Shown piece by piece: positions 9,587-18,610 of a stretch of DNA of 64,000 nucleotides (the first letter of the stretch is position 1; each line of letters opens with the position of its first letter). The stretch is taken from positions 116,251 through 180,250 of the forward strand of contig CALZUA010000005.1 in the NCBI GenBank assembly GCA_945829235.1. Reading direction: 5' to 3'. This stretch comes from an uncultured Clostridia bacterium. Its GTDB lineage: Bacteria; Bacillota; Clostridia; Oscillospirales; Ruminococcaceae. The notes beneath the pieces were generated by a model that saw only the letters and a program-made list of their open reading frames with translations, was not told where the DNA came from and ran no database searches. A program made the translations under genes and the position numbers.

Positions 9587-10345
9587 ATGAAGAAAATTTT
9601 AGCAGTTCTTGCAGCGGCAGTAATGGCGCTTTCGTGCGCTGGCTGTAATTCCGCGGGCGGCGAGAAGAAAAAGCTGAAGGTAGGCTCGGACGTTGCTTAC
9701 CCGCCCTTCGAGTACATGGACACCGATGGACAAACGCCTATCGGAGTTGATATGGAGCTTGCAAAGGCGCTTGCGGACAAGATGGGACGCGAGGTTGAGA
9801 TTTGCAACGTTGGCTGGGACGGCATTTTCGCGGGACTTGAAAAGGGCGATTATGACGTGATTATTTCCGCGGTAACAATCACCCCCGACAGACTTGAGAA
9901 GTTCATTTTCTCCGACCCGTACATTGAGAACTGGCAGTCCATTGTTGTAATGGCAGACGCGGCGAAAAAGCCTGCTTCACCCGCAGAGCTTGACGGACTG
10001 AGAGTCGGCTATCAGGAGGAAACAACCTCGGATATCTACCTCACCGAATTTATCGCAAAGAACGGCATTTCGGTTCAGACCTCCGAGTATGCAACCGTTA
10101 TGAACGCTTACGAGGACCTTGCGGCAGGAAGACTTGACGCGGTTATTTCGGACAGCACGGTAGCGGCGCGTTACATTGCTGATACCAAGTACGTTCAGTC
10201 TTGGCTCCAGAGCGAGGGTGAGCCCGAGCTGTTCGGCGTTTGCATTCCGAAGGACAACACCGCGCTTCGCGATGAAATCAACAAGGCGATGGCTGAACTC
10301 AAGAAGGACGGCACGCTTGACAAGATTCTCAACACTTATTTCTAA
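9587..10345 (+). CDS. Amino-acid ABC transporter substrate-binding lipoprotein
   Basis: 252 residues, SBP_bac_3 family. The N-terminus is a lipoprotein signal peptide, MKKILAVLAAAVMALSCAGC, with the lipobox Cys at residue 20. The mature part has DVAYPPFEYMD, IGVDMELAKALADKMG and GWDGIFAGLEKGDYDVI, the usual polar-amino-acid binding folds. It captures an amino acid (exact one unknown; His/Gln/Cys-type families look alike) and delivers it to the permease encoded next. The three ABC genes are adjacent and in the same direction. Confidence 0.93.
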   Translation: MKKILAVLAAAVMALSCAGCNSAGGEKKKLKVGSDVAYPPFEYMDTDGQTPIGVDMELAKALADKMGREVEICNVGWDGIFAGLEKGDYDVIISAVTITPDRLEKFIFSDPYIENWQSIVVMADAAKKPASPAELDGLRVGYQEETTSDIYLTEFIAKNGISVQTSEYATVMNAYEDLAAGRLDAVISDSTVAARYIADTKYVQSWLQSEGEPELFGVCIPKDNTALRDEINKAMAELKKDGTLDKILNTYF

Positions 10346-10357
10346 TTAACAAAAAAA

Positions 10358-10384
10358 CAGGGCAGACACAACAGTCTGCCTTGT
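10358..10384 (+). terminator. Intercistronic hairpin after the binding-protein gene
   Basis: GGCAGAC (10361-10367) pairs with GTCTGCC (10374-10380) around ACAACA, flanked by CAG/TTG. There is no strong U-run, so it is more likely a partial terminator or 3'-end stabiliser that lets the binding protein exceed the permease, a common pattern in such operons. Confidence 0.5.
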
Positions 10385-10410
10385 TTGAGTAATATCAAGG
10401 AAGGTAAAAT

Positions 10411-11394
10411 ATGAAGGAAAATCCCGCTGTTGAAGAGAAAAAATCAAATCCTTTTCTTCGGTTTGTAAAAAAGCACAAAATTCTAGTGATTGTGATTATC
10501 GCGCTGATTGCGATAATCGTGCCGCTAGTCTGCACGGTACCCTCGAAGGAGGCGCTTGTGAGCGCAATTCCGCAGGAATTTATCGAGCTTGAAGCGAAGA
10601 AGGATTCCGAGTCGTATCAGAATATCGGCATTATGTCGGCGCTTAAAATGCAAAAGCAGATTAACTCCGCCGATGTAAGACAATACTTGGTTCTCGGAGT
10701 AGCGGGACAGGTTATCGATACCACGGGCAACGGTTTCGCGGAATTCTGGGCAAACTTCGTAAACTGGCTTCCATCGCTACTGAACGGCGCGAAGCTCACG
10801 ATTTTGCTCACGATTTCATCGGTTGCCGCGGGACTGATTTTGTCGGTATTTCTGGCGCTTGGCAAGATGTCCAAAATCAAGCCTATCCAGTGGTTTTGCA
10901 GAGGCTACATTTTCTTCTTCAGAGGAACACCCTTGCTGATGCAGTTGTACTTCCTTTGGTTCGGTTTGCCGAAGCTGATACCCGCGATGACGATTCCCGA
11001 CAGATTCTTGGCGGCGTTCATCGCGTTTACGTTAAACTCGGGAGCATACTGCGCCGAAAATATCCGTGCGGCTATCCAGTCTATCGACAAGGGACAGTTT
11101 GAAGCGGCAAAGGCTCTCGGTCTTTCCTACGGACAGACGATGTGGAAAATCATCATTCCGCAGACCTATCGCAGACTTATCCCGCCGACCGCAAACGAGT
11201 TTATAATGGTACTTAAGGACGCGGCGCTCACGTCAATTATCGCGCTGGACGACCTGTCGAGAGTGACGAACTCCATTATGACGTCCACGAACAATGTTTC
11301 GGTGTATATAGTTTCGATGATAATTTATCTGGTGATAACCGCGGTGTTCTCGAAGATATTCGGTTCGCTCGAAAAGCGGTTCTCGTATGAGTAA
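10411..11394 (+). CDS. Amino-acid ABC transporter permease
   Basis: 327 residues, HisM/GlnP type. It has an extra N-terminal transmembrane helix (residues 28-45) and a periplasm-facing stretch before the canonical permease core. The core starts at LLNGAKLTILLTISSVAAG near residue 130 and contains the EAA loop ALGLSYGQTMWKIIIPQTYR near residue 232 that docks to the ATPase. It forms the membrane channel with the ATPase encoded 12 bases downstream. Confidence 0.93.
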   Translation: MKENPAVEEKKSNPFLRFVKKHKILVIVIIALIAIIVPLVCTVPSKEALVSAIPQEFIELEAKKDSESYQNIGIMSALKMQKQINSADVRQYLVLGVAGQVIDTTGNGFAEFWANFVNWLPSLLNGAKLTILLTISSVAAGLILSVFLALGKMSKIKPIQWFCRGYIFFFRGTPLLMQLYFLWFGLPKLIPAMTIPDRFLAAFIAFTLNSGAYCAENIRAAIQSIDKGQFEAAKALGLSYGQTMWKIIIPQTYRRLIPPTANEFIMVLKDAALTSIIALDDLSRVTNSIMTSTNNVSVYIVSMIIYLVITAVFSKIFGSLEKRFSYE

Positions 11395-11406
11395 GGGGGC
11401 GATTTT

Positions 11407-12171
11407 ATGTCAATGATAAAAACCGAAAAGCTCTGCAAGGATTTCGGCGATTTGAAGGTACTGAAGGATTGCTCGCTTACGGTTGAACAAGGCGAGGTTG
11501 TGTGCCTGATTGGACCTTCGGGCGCGGGAAAATCCACTTATCTGCGCTCGCTCAACCATCTTGAAACGATAACCAACGGCAAGCTTTGGGTTGAGGACAA
11601 GTTGCTCGATGACCGCATAAACGGCGTTAATCAAATCAAAATCACCCCGCAGGAGCGTCAGCAGGCGCTTCTTGAAATGGGAATGGTTTTCCAGCGTTTC
11701 AATCTTTTCCCGCACTTGACGGTGCTGGAGAACATAATGCTTGCGCCTGTTACCGTGAGAAAGCGCGACAAAGCCGAAACCGAGGAGCTTGCGCGCGAGC
11801 TTTTGAACAAGGTTGGTCTTATCGACAAGGCGGACGTTTACCCGACAAAGCTCTCCGGCGGACAACAACAGCGTGTAGCGATTGCGCGTGCGCTTTGTAT
11901 GCAGCCGAAGATGATGCTGTTCGATGAACCGACATCGGCGCTTGACCCGGAGCTTGTCGGCGAGGTTTTGCAGGTTATGAAAAATCTTGCCGCAGACGGA
12001 ATGACGATGATTGTCGTAACGCACGAAATGGGCTTTGCGAAGGAGGTTTCCGACCGCGTGGTGTTTATGTATCAGGGGGCAATTCTGGAGGTAAATTCGC
12101 CGGACGTGCTGTTTACCAACCCCGAAAACGAGCGCACCAAACAGTTTTTGCAGTCGGTTCTTAACGTATAA
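11407..12171 (+). CDS. Amino-acid ABC transporter ATP-binding protein
   Basis: 254 residues, GlnQ/HisP family. Walker [14 protein letters not shown] near residue 37, Q-loop in [18 protein letters not shown], signature [15 protein letters not shown], and Walker [15 protein letters not shown] are all intact, with a final switch His in VTHEMGFA. It powers uptake by the upstream permease and binding protein. Its TAA overlaps the next start codon (ATAATG). Confidence 0.96.
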   Translation: MSMIKTEKLCKDFGDLKVLKDCSLTVEQGEVVCLIGPSGAGKSTYLRSLNHLETITNGKLWVEDKLLDDRINGVNQIKITPQERQQALLEMGMVFQRFNLFPHLTVLENIMLAPVTVRKRDKAETEELARELLNKVGLIDKADVYPTKLSGGQQQRVAIARALCMQPKMMLFDEPTSALDPELVGEVLQVMKNLAADGMTMIVVTHEMGFAKEVSDRVVFMYQGAILEVNSPDVLFTNPENERTKQFLQSVLNV

Positions 12172-13100
12172 TGAGCTTTGTAAAATTACGGAGCAGTTTG
12201 CTTTTGTTGCTCACCGCAGTAGTCTGGGGAATGGGCTTTGTGTCGCAGTCCGCAGGCTCGGACAGTATGGGCGCTTTTACGTTCACATCTGCGCGGAGCA
12301 TTTTGGGTTGTGTGGCGCTGATACCGGTGATTGCGGTAATCAGAGCGCGTACACCCGCCGAAAAGAAAAAGCCGATTGACAAAAAAGTCACGATAACCGC
12401 GGGCGTTTGTTGCGGCTTGGCGCTTACAACGGCAAGCCTTTTCCAGCAATTCGGTGTTTCGATGACGACGGTTGGAAAGAGCGGTTTCATCACAGCGCTT
12501 TACATAATTTTCACGCCGATTTTGGGTATCTTCATCAAGAAAAAGTGTCCGAAAATCGTGTGGTTCGGGGCAATTCTCGCGGCATTCGGAATGTACCTGC
12601 TTTGTATGACCGAGGAGAATTTCTCGCTTCAAACGGGAGATTTGCTGGTGCTGATTTGCGCGGTATTTTTCGCGGTGCATATTTTGGTTATCGACCATTT
12701 TTCCCCGAAAACGGACGGCGTGATAATCTCGTGCATACAGTTTTTCGTGTGCTTTTTGGTGAGCGGAATACTGGCGCTGATTTTCGAGCACCCGACTTGG
12801 AAACAGCTCACGGACGGTGCGATACCGTTGCTTTACGCGGGACTTATGTCGAGCGGCGTGGGCTACACATTGCAGATTGTCGGGCAAAAGGGGCTGAACC
12901 CAACGGTAGCCGCGCTGATTTTATCGCTCGAGAGCGTAACCTCGGCAATCGCGGGCTTTATCGCGTACAAAATCGGCTTCCTCGGCACCGACCAAACGCT
13001 TACAACGCGTCAGCTTATCGGTTGCGCGGTAGTTTTCTCGGCGGTGATTTTGGTGCAGATACCGTGGGAAAATATTATTAAGAAACGCAAAAAATCATAG
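12171..13100 (+). CDS. EamA/DMT family transporter
   Basis: 309 residues with about ten hydrophobic helices in two EamA halves. The N-terminal part has LTAVVWGMGFVSQ and the two halves share the helix 'SAILGCVALIPVIAV'-type pattern; the second half carries LYAGLMSSGVGYTLQIVGQK and LSLESVTSAIAGF, typical of drug/metabolite exporters. Substrate is unknown; the position at the end of an amino-acid uptake operon suggests a metabolite or amino-acid exporter, which is inference. A terminator follows at 13106. Confidence 0.88.
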   Translation: MSFVKLRSSLLLLLTAVVWGMGFVSQSAGSDSMGAFTFTSARSILGCVALIPVIAVIRARTPAEKKKPIDKKVTITAGVCCGLALTTASLFQQFGVSMTTVGKSGFITALYIIFTPILGIFIKKKCPKIVWFGAILAAFGMYLLCMTEENFSLQTGDLLVLICAVFFAVHILVIDHFSPKTDGVIISCIQFFVCFLVSGILALIFEHPTWKQLTDGAIPLLYAGLMSSGVGYTLQIVGQKGLNPTVAALILSLESVTSAIAGFIAYKIGFLGTDQTLTTRQLIGCAVVFSAVILVQIPWENIIKKRKKS

Positions 13101-13105
13101 CCTGA

Positions 13106-13132
13106 GCCGTCGGAGAAATCCGGCGGTTTTTT
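13106..13132 (+). terminator. Intrinsic terminator after the EamA gene
   Basis: CCGTCGG (13107-13113) pairs with CCGGCGG (13120-13126) with one G-T pair, followed by TTTTTTG. Confidence 0.85.
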
Positions 13133-13160
13133 GCAAAAAATTGTTAAAAAATGCTATAAT
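13131..13160 (+). promoter_or_regulatory. Sigma-A promoter for the RDD gene
   Basis: TTGCAA at 13131-13136 and TATAAT at 13155-13160, spacer 18. It overlaps the tail of the preceding terminator. A closely similar promoter (TTGCAA, 17, TATAAT) precedes plsC at 13793. Confidence 0.65.
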
Positions 13161-13214
13161 GAAATCAGCGACAGATTTAAATCCGTAACTTCAAAATTGC
13201 CGGAGGACTGCTTG

Positions 13215-13709
13215 ATGAAAAGTCGTGTGTTTAAAAAGAGATTACTTGCAACGATAATCGATTTTGTTATCGTATTCGTGGTTTCAATCACCGTCTGCGC
13301 GTTGCTTATTACGAGCGTTTTCAAAGACGCTTTTGACCAGCAGGCGGCTCCGTTTGTGGCTATAAATTTACTGTTAAATCCGCTCTATTCCATCGTGACT
13401 TACGGAAACGCATACGGCACGTTTGTTATGCTTTTGATAAGTTTTGTGATTGAATTATTGTATTATTCGTTATTTGAGCTTCTTCCAACCAAAAGAACCC
13501 CCGGCTATGCGCTTTCGGGAATTCACTTGTGTAATGATTCGGATAGTTCAATGACGGCGCGGATTTTCGGGCGAAATTTTTTGAAGGTGTTGTCGCGGTA
13601 TTTATACGGTGTTCCGTTTTTAATTTCCATTTTTAGCGCAAGCGGCAATGCTTTCTATGATTGCGTTTCAAAAATCACCGTTGAAGCAGATGATGTGGGC
13701 GGCAAATGA
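13215..13709 (+). CDS. RDD family membrane protein
   Basis: 164 residues. The start is the ATG at 13215, preceded by CGGAGGACTG with GGAGG at 13202-13206; the frame opens 84 bases earlier inside the promoter. The pattern KKRLLATIIDFVIVF (R-x-x-A-x-x-I-D) is the first RDD signature, and TKRTPGYALSGIHL is the second half. Three hydrophobic segments are visible. The function of RDD proteins is mostly unknown, with some acting in ion transport. Confidence 0.8.
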   Translation: MKSRVFKKRLLATIIDFVIVFVVSITVCALLITSVFKDAFDQQAAPFVAINLLLNPLYSIVTYGNAYGTFVMLLISFVIELLYYSLFELLPTKRTPGYALSGIHLCNDSDSSMTARIFGRNFLKVLSRYLYGVPFLISIFSASGNAFYDCVSKITVEADDVGGK

Positions 13710-13746
13710 AACCGGTTTCTTGTCCGGTAATTTTGAATAACTTTTC

Positions 13747-13779
13747 GAGCCGTGAGCCAAAAACTTGCGGCTCTTTTTG
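13747..13779 (+). terminator. Intrinsic terminator after the RDD gene
   Basis: GAGCCG (13747-13752) pairs with CGGCTC (13768-13773), then TTTTTGTT. Confidence 0.8.
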
Positions 13780-13792
13780 TTACTAAAATATA

Positions 13793-13821
13793 TTGCAAAA
13801 ATTGTCGAAAAATGTTATAAT
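13793..13821 (+). promoter_or_regulatory. Sigma-A promoter for plsC
   Basis: TTGCAA at 13793-13798 and TATAAT at 13816-13821, spacer 17, 27 bases before the plsC start. Confidence 0.75.
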
Positions 13822-13847
13822 GAAAGAAAAACGTCAAGGAGAAAAAT

Positions 13848-14636
13848 ATGCGTCCGATTGCGGTAACTTTGGCATTCAGCGCGGCAGGTGCGATAACCGT
13901 CTGCGCGATTTTCAGAATTTTCCCGTTGCTTTTCCCGATTTTCTGCGGTTTTGCACTTGTGTTGAACCTCTTGATTTGGGGGATTTTGTGGATTTTTTCG
14001 CTTTTTGTCAACAAGAACAAGGTGTACGAAAAGCCGTCAAAGCTGTATCTGAACATCTTGAATTTCGGCTACGCGTATATCTGCGAGGGAGCGCGGCTGA
14101 AGATAAAGTCAAGCGGTCTGGAGAAGCTACCGAAAGAGCCGTTTTTGCTGGTATCAAATCACCTGTCGCAGTTGGATAATATGGTGCAGTGCCTTGCGCT
14201 GAAGCCGCGAGCGATGGCGTATATCACAAAGCAGTCAATCTTCAAGATACCGATTGTCGGCAGAACGATAACGCGGTGCTGTTATATGCCGATTGACCGC
14301 AAGAGCCTGAAAGCGGGAAAAGGCGCGGTTGAGCTTGCGGAGGATTACATAAAGCGGGGTGTGCTGTCGGTCGGTGTTTTTCCCGAGGGAACGCGCGGTG
14401 ACGGGAAAACGCTCGGGAAATTTCACGCGGGGAGCTTTAAAATCGCGCTGAAAACGGGTTGCCCGATAGTTGTCGCGGCAATTCGCGGAACAAAGCAGGC
14501 TCACGAGCGCACGCCGTGGTTAAGCACGGAGGTTAATTTCGATATAATCGAGGTGTTAAGCCCCGAGGGACACAAATCCGTGGAGCTGTCGGAGCTGGTG
14601 CGGGAGAAGATTGCGGGGTTTTTGGCGGGAAAGTGA
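13848..14636 (+). CDS. plsC: 1-acyl-sn-glycerol-3-phosphate acyltransferase (PlsC family)
   Basis: 262 residues. It transfers an acyl chain to lysophosphatidic acid at the inner face of the membrane. Two N-terminal hydrophobic helices (about residues 4-25 and 28-50) anchor it. The catalytic H-x4-D motif is in VSNHLSQLDN near residue 103, and the substrate-binding FPEGTRG is near residue 181. Ribosome site AAGGAG lies just before the ATG. The next small gene overlaps its stop. Confidence 0.9.
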   Translation: MRPIAVTLAFSAAGAITVCAIFRIFPLLFPIFCGFALVLNLLIWGILWIFSLFVNKNKVYEKPSKLYLNILNFGYAYICEGARLKIKSSGLEKLPKEPFLLVSNHLSQLDNMVQCLALKPRAMAYITKQSIFKIPIVGRTITRCCYMPIDRKSLKAGKGAVELAEDYIKRGVLSVGVFPEGTRGDGKTLGKFHAGSFKIALKTGCPIVVAAIRGTKQAHERTPWLSTEVNFDIIEVLSPEGHKSVELSELVREKIAGFLAGK

Positions 14637-15034
14637 GCGTTTTGCAAGGCGGGTTGAATGAATTGAAAAAATTGCGATTGTTGCTTGAATATGGAGCCTA
14701 TTTCCTTTGGTTATATGAATACGGTAAATTGATTGAACCCGTGGCAATAAGTTGCGAGGGGTATTTCTATTGTGAGGGACTTTATGAAATACGAAAATAC
14801 TCGGAAGAAAAGTTAAAAGGTCAAAACGAATTAGAAGAAATGACCAATTACATTAACAAGGAATACCCCAAATTGTTTATCAACAATGAGTACGAATTTT
14901 CCTACAAAGGCTTTGACAGCAAAGAAGACGAACAGAGATTTGACAACGCAGTCAGATTTGTGTATAAAAAGCTCTGCGAGCTGTTGGGTGATGATTATGA
15001 GATTATCAACGATACCGGCATAGACTGCGGTTAG
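14633..15034 (+). CDS. Hypothetical protein
   Basis: 133 residues, not recognised. The only frame-compatible start overlapping plsC is GTG at 14633 (GTGA); a TTG at 14654 is an alternative with a Shine-Dalgarno-like AAGGCGGG too close to it. The sequence is rich in Glu, Lys, Tyr and Asn and is more AT-rich than its neighbours. It has no signal peptide. It may be an acquired orphan, possibly a small immunity-type protein, but nothing in the sequence proves a function. Confidence 0.5.
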   Translation: MSVLQGGLNELKKLRLLLEYGAYFLWLYEYGKLIEPVAISCEGYFYCEGLYEIRKYSEEKLKGQNELEEMTNYINKEYPKLFINNEYEFSYKGFDSKEDEQRFDNAVRFVYKKLCELLGDDYEIINDTGIDCG

Positions 15035-15075
15035 TTTCAGAAAGAAAAAAATTACATAAAACGGAGGGAATTTAT

Positions 15076-15936
15076 ATGACAATAGCACTCTACAATCCGC
15101 TTGCCTGCAACGGTCACGGGCGTGAAAATGCGGCAAAGCTCGCGGAAGTTCTCGATGAGCAGATATCGTTCAAGGATATCCGCGAAACGAAGATTTCCGA
15201 TATCCCCGCCGATGACAAAATCGTGATTTGCGGCGGCGACGGCACAATCAGCCGTTTTGTCAATACATACGGTGAGCCGGAGCGCGACATCTATTATTAT
15301 GCCGCGGGTTCGGGCAATGATTTCACCCGTGATATCGGCGAAAGCGGCGTGATTCTGCTCAACCCGTATCTCAAAAATCTCCCGACGGTTGAGGTCAAGG
15401 GGAAGAGCTACAAGGTGCTGAACGGAGTCGGGTACGGAATTGACGGGTACTGCTGTGAGGTCGGCGATGAACAGCGCGCGAAAAATCCCGGCAAGGAGAT
15501 AAACTACACGTCTATCGCGATTAAGGGACTGCTGTTTCACTTCAATCCCGCAAATGCCACGGTAACGGTTGACGGCAAGGAGCACAAATTCAAGAAGGTG
15601 TGGCTTGCGCCCGCGATGAACGGCAGATATTACGGCGGGGGAATGTGCATTGCTCCCGAGCAGGACAGGCTGAACGCGGAGAGAAAGCTGTCGGTTGTGA
15701 TTATGCACGGCTCGGGCAAGCTCAAAACGCTGGTTGTATTCCCGTCAATTTTCAAGGGCGAACACGTCAAGCACAAGGAAATGGTTGAAATCCTCACGGG
15801 ACACACAATCGAGGTGAAATTTGACCGCCCGACCGCGCTTCAGGTTGACGGCGAAACGATAAAAAATGTCGAGAGCTATGTTATCAAAAGCTCGGTTGTG
15901 GTTGAAAAAGAGAAGGAGTTTGCCGAGGTGAAATAA
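15076..15936 (+). CDS. Diacylglycerol kinase-like lipid kinase
   Basis: 286 residues. The DAGK catalytic domain is recognisable from MTIALYNPLACNGHG at the start, CGGDGTISRFVN near residue 54 (nucleotide-binding GGDGT) and AAGSGNDFTRDIG near residue 77. The C-terminal beta domain ends with QVDGETIKN, also family-typical. It likely phosphorylates a membrane lipid or sphingoid-type base; the exact substrate cannot be read. Ribosome site GGAGGG precedes the ATG. It lies 12 genes' length from pgsA but next to plsC, so a phospholipid role is reasonable. Confidence 0.85.
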   Translation: MTIALYNPLACNGHGRENAAKLAEVLDEQISFKDIRETKISDIPADDKIVICGGDGTISRFVNTYGEPERDIYYYAAGSGNDFTRDIGESGVILLNPYLKNLPTVEVKGKSYKVLNGVGYGIDGYCCEVGDEQRAKNPGKEINYTSIAIKGLLFHFNPANATVTVDGKEHKFKKVWLAPAMNGRYYGGGMCIAPEQDRLNAERKLSVVIMHGSGKLKTLVVFPSIFKGEHVKHKEMVEILTGHTIEVKFDRPTALQVDGETIKNVESYVIKSSVVVEKEKEFAEVK

Positions 15937-15968
15937 GGGTGAAGTGGTGCTTTTGAGAGGGTGGCGTT

Positions 15969-16859
15969 ATGACTCGACAGGAGTTTTTGGATTTCGCGGT
16001 CAAGAATAATTATCACAACAAGTTTTGGGGTTTTAAAAAAGAATTAGTCAGTTTTAAACCCTACGACAGAACCAAATTGGAAAATGATATCCGCCAAGCG
16101 TATAATGGCAAAATAAATCCCGAAAAAATGCTTGACTTTTTTCAGAATGTTGGCGAAGGGTCGTTTGAGCGTAACGAGTCTGTTTCGGGAGATAAGCTGA
16201 AGTTTTACATAAGGTGGACAAAATATTTTTATTATTGGGAAGACATAAAATCTGTTGTTAATTTGCTCGGATATGTTGAAAACTGTGCCGGATATATTAC
16301 AGATCTTTTTATCTCCGAAAACGGACAGTTTTACGATAAAAGTCACACTTTGCTTGCCGAAAATGAAGAACAGTTTTTCGATTATCTGACAACCGTTGAG
16401 TTTGATTTTCACCCCGAAATTGCCGAGCGCACTTATGAAATGCTTCGCTTTTTTGGTTGGTACGAGGGACGGCATATCGACACAACCGATTTCAACAAAG
16501 AGATGTTGAAACGAGGTGTTGAGCTTACTCAAAAGCAGTTGGATTTTCTCGCGGAGTTCAGTGGATTGTATTTTTCTTTTAAGGACGATGGTTACGATTG
16601 GTTGTTTTATAGTTTGGACGAAATATTGGAGAATAATCCGGAGCGCAGAACAGGTTTCAAGAAAACAGTAGTAATTGGCGGAGAAGTTGTTGCCGAAAAC
16701 GCGTTGGTTTGCGGCGATGCTCCGGATACTCCCGACCCGATTTATATTGATTCGGAAGGCAGGCTTTTATCCAGCGGCTTGCATTACGGCAGAAATACGA
16801 TTGAAAGTATAAATCATCTCGCTAACAATGTAAGTAGGGACGTGGAATGGCTATCCTAG
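15969..16859 (+). CDS. SUKH-3-like immunity family protein
   Basis: 296 residues. The C-terminal half has the pattern LRFFGWYEGRHID, then GVELTQKQLDFLAEFSGL and a closing IYIDSEGRLLSSGLHYGRN, which resembles the SUKH-3 family of immunity proteins against polymorphic toxins. The N-terminal 140 residues do not match anything I know. Codon use is AT-richer than in flanking genes, which suits horizontal gain. No toxin gene is adjacent, so it would be an orphan immunity gene; this is inference. Confidence 0.55.
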   Translation: MTRQEFLDFAVKNNYHNKFWGFKKELVSFKPYDRTKLENDIRQAYNGKINPEKMLDFFQNVGEGSFERNESVSGDKLKFYIRWTKYFYYWEDIKSVVNLLGYVENCAGYITDLFISENGQFYDKSHTLLAENEEQFFDYLTTVEFDFHPEIAERTYEMLRFFGWYEGRHIDTTDFNKEMLKRGVELTQKQLDFLAEFSGLYFSFKDDGYDWLFYSLDEILENNPERRTGFKKTVVIGGEVVAENALVCGDAPDTPDPIYIDSEGRLLSSGLHYGRNTIESINHLANNVSRDVEWLS

Positions 16860-16901
16860 AGCGTTCTTCGAGACTGGTTATTTGAATTCGAGGTGAACAA
16901 A

Positions 16902-17348
16902 ATGCAATCAAAAAACATTGAAATCCGCAGAATTTCGGGAAAAGAAATCGCCCAAGCGATTGACTTGAGCTGGGAGGTTTTCCTGCAGTTTGAAGCGCCC
17001 GAGTACAGCGAGGAGGGCGTCCGCACGTTCAGAGAATCGCTTGACGACAAGGAGCGCGCGGCTTCGCTTGACTGGTTCGGCGCGTTTGAGGACGGTCGGC
17101 TTGTCGGGACAATTTCGGTTCGCAAGCCTTGCCACATCGGCGGATTTTTCGTCAAAGCGGACTGCCACGGCAAGGGTTACGGAAGAATGCTGTTTGAAGC
17201 GGTGAAGCGCGAGTACCCGAACCGCGCGATTACCGTAAATTCCTCGCCCTACGCTGTCCCGATTTACGAGCACTTGGGATTTCGCGCAACCGACACCGAG
17301 CAAACGGTCACGGGAGTGCGATTTACACCTATGATTTTCGGAGCATAA
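16902..17348 (+). CDS. GNAT family N-acetyltransferase
   Basis: 148 residues. Acetyl-CoA dependent transferase; the substrate is unknown. The acetyl-CoA loop appears as FFVKADCHGKGYGRMLFEAV near residue 85, preceded by GAFEDGRLVGTISVR and followed by NSSPYAVPIYEHLGF. I start it at the ATG at 16902 because GAGGTG at 16890-16895 is a proper ribosome site; GTG at 16893 is the alternative. Confidence 0.88.
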   Translation: MQSKNIEIRRISGKEIAQAIDLSWEVFLQFEAPEYSEEGVRTFRESLDDKERAASLDWFGAFEDGRLVGTISVRKPCHIGGFFVKADCHGKGYGRMLFEAVKREYPNRAITVNSSPYAVPIYEHLGFRATDTEQTVTGVRFTPMIFGA

Positions 17349-17353
17349 AAATA

Positions 17354-17386
17354 AGGCAAAACCGAGCTTTCGGCTTTGCCTTTTTG
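17354..17386. terminator. Bidirectional terminator between convergent genes
   Basis: GGCAAAACCGA pairs with TCGGCTTTGCC (one mismatch) around a short loop, with TTTTTG on the plus side and an A-run giving Ts on the minus side. It serves the GNAT gene and aguA. Confidence 0.85.
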
Positions 17387-18481
17387 TTATTTTACTGCGG
17401 GAATTTGCTGGGTTATGCAGTGGATATTTCCGCCGCCCGTGAGGATATCCCGCGCGTAAATCGGGATAATTTCGCGCTCGGGGAACAGCTCCGCGAGAGT
17501 TTTCCGTGCGCGTTCATCGTTTTCATCACCGAAAAACGGCATCACAATCGATTTGTTCGCGATGTAAAAGTTGACGTAAGACGCGGCAAGGCGCTCGCCA
17601 ACAGTTCTTGTCGGCTCGAAATCCATTGTATCAAGCCCGCCGCACTCCTCCTCGGTCACATAAATCGGCTTCGGGAGATACAGCTTGTGTACCTTGATTT
17701 TGCGCCCTTTTGCGTCGGTTGAATTTTCGAGAATGTCAAGACAGCTCTTCGAGAGCGCGTACTGCGGGTCGTTTTCGTCATCGGTCCACGCGATAACAAC
17801 CTCGGCAGGCTTCACAAACGCGCAGATATTATCAACGTGCTCGTCGGTTTCATCGTGGAAAATGCCGTTTTTCAGCCAGATTACCTTCGTTATCCCGAGG
17901 CATTCCGCGAGCTTTTCCTCAATCTCGGCTTTGGTGAGCTCGGGATTTCTGCCGCGGCTCAAAAGGCAAGCCTCGGTGGTGATAAGCGTGCCCTCGCCGT
18001 CCGTGTGAATTGAGCCGCCCTCCAGCACAAACCCGCTCATATCGTACATATCGACATCAAACAAATCGCAGAGCTTCCGCGCCATTTTGTCGTCCTTGTC
18101 CCACGGGAAGTAAAGCCCGTTTTCAAGACCGCCCCACGCGTTGAAACTCCAGTTTATACCGCGGATTTCCTTGCCGTTGGTAACAAAGGTCGGCGCGTAA
18201 TCTCTCGCCCACGAATCGTTGCTGGACATCTCGACAACGCGAATGTCCTCGGGGAGCAGGTATCGCGCGTTTTCGTACTGCTCAAAGGACGCGCAGACGG
18301 TTACTTTTTCACTTTTTGCGATAGCCTTGCAGACCTCGGCAAAGGCTTTCCGCGCCTTGTAGCCGCCGTAAGCCCACGAGTCGCTTCTCTCGGGGAAAAT
18401 CAGGATACAACCCGAGTGCGGCGAAAATTCCGCGGGCATATAAAAGCCGTCATCACGCGGCTTGCTGTTCAAAACTTTCAT
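17387..18481 (-). CDS. aguA: Agmatine deiminase
   Basis: 364 residues, amidinotransferase fold. It converts agmatine to N-carbamoylputrescine and ammonia. Marks: MPAEFSPHSGC near the start, MSSNDSWARDYAPTFV near residue 84, EGGSIHTDGEG, and the catalytic Cys (C355) in GGGNIHCITQQIP at the C-terminus. Length is standard. Together with aguB at 6651-7523 it completes agmatine-to-putrescine conversion without an intervening agmatine-specific regulator in view. Confidence 0.95.
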   Translation of the reverse strand: MKVLNSKPRDDGFYMPAEFSPHSGCILIFPERSDSWAYGGYKARKAFAEVCKAIAKSEKVTVCASFEQYENARYLLPEDIRVVEMSSNDSWARDYAPTFVTNGKEIRGINWSFNAWGGLENGLYFPWDKDDKMARKLCDLFDVDMYDMSGFVLEGGSIHTDGEGTLITTEACLLSRGRNPELTKAEIEEKLAECLGITKVIWLKNGIFHDETDEHVDNICAFVKPAEVVIAWTDDENDPQYALSKSCLDILENSTDAKGRKIKVHKLYLPKPIYVTEEECGGLDTMDFEPTRTVGERLAASYVNFYIANKSIVMPFFGDENDERARKTLAELFPEREIIPIYARDILTGGGNIHCITQQIPAVK

Positions 18482-18523
18482 AATTTCTTCCTTTTGTGGT
18501 TAATATAAAATTGTTCAAAACTA

Positions 18524-18552
18524 ATTATATCACACAATTACATAAAAATCAA
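18524..18552 (-). promoter_or_regulatory. Sigma-A promoter for aguA
   Basis: On the minus strand TTGATT at 18552-18547 and TATAAT at 18529-18524, spacer 17. It lies back-to-back with the prfB promoter. Confidence 0.7.
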
Positions 18553-18553
18553 G

Positions 18554-18582
18554 TTGACAAAAGAGTGAAAATATGGTATAAT
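18554..18582 (+). promoter_or_regulatory. Sigma-A promoter for prfB
   Basis: TTGACA at 18554-18559 and TATAAT at 18577-18582, spacer 17: a perfect consensus, 28 bases upstream of the prfB start. Confidence 0.9.
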
Positions 18583-18610
18583 AAATATAACTATGTGAAA
18601 GGGGATTTTT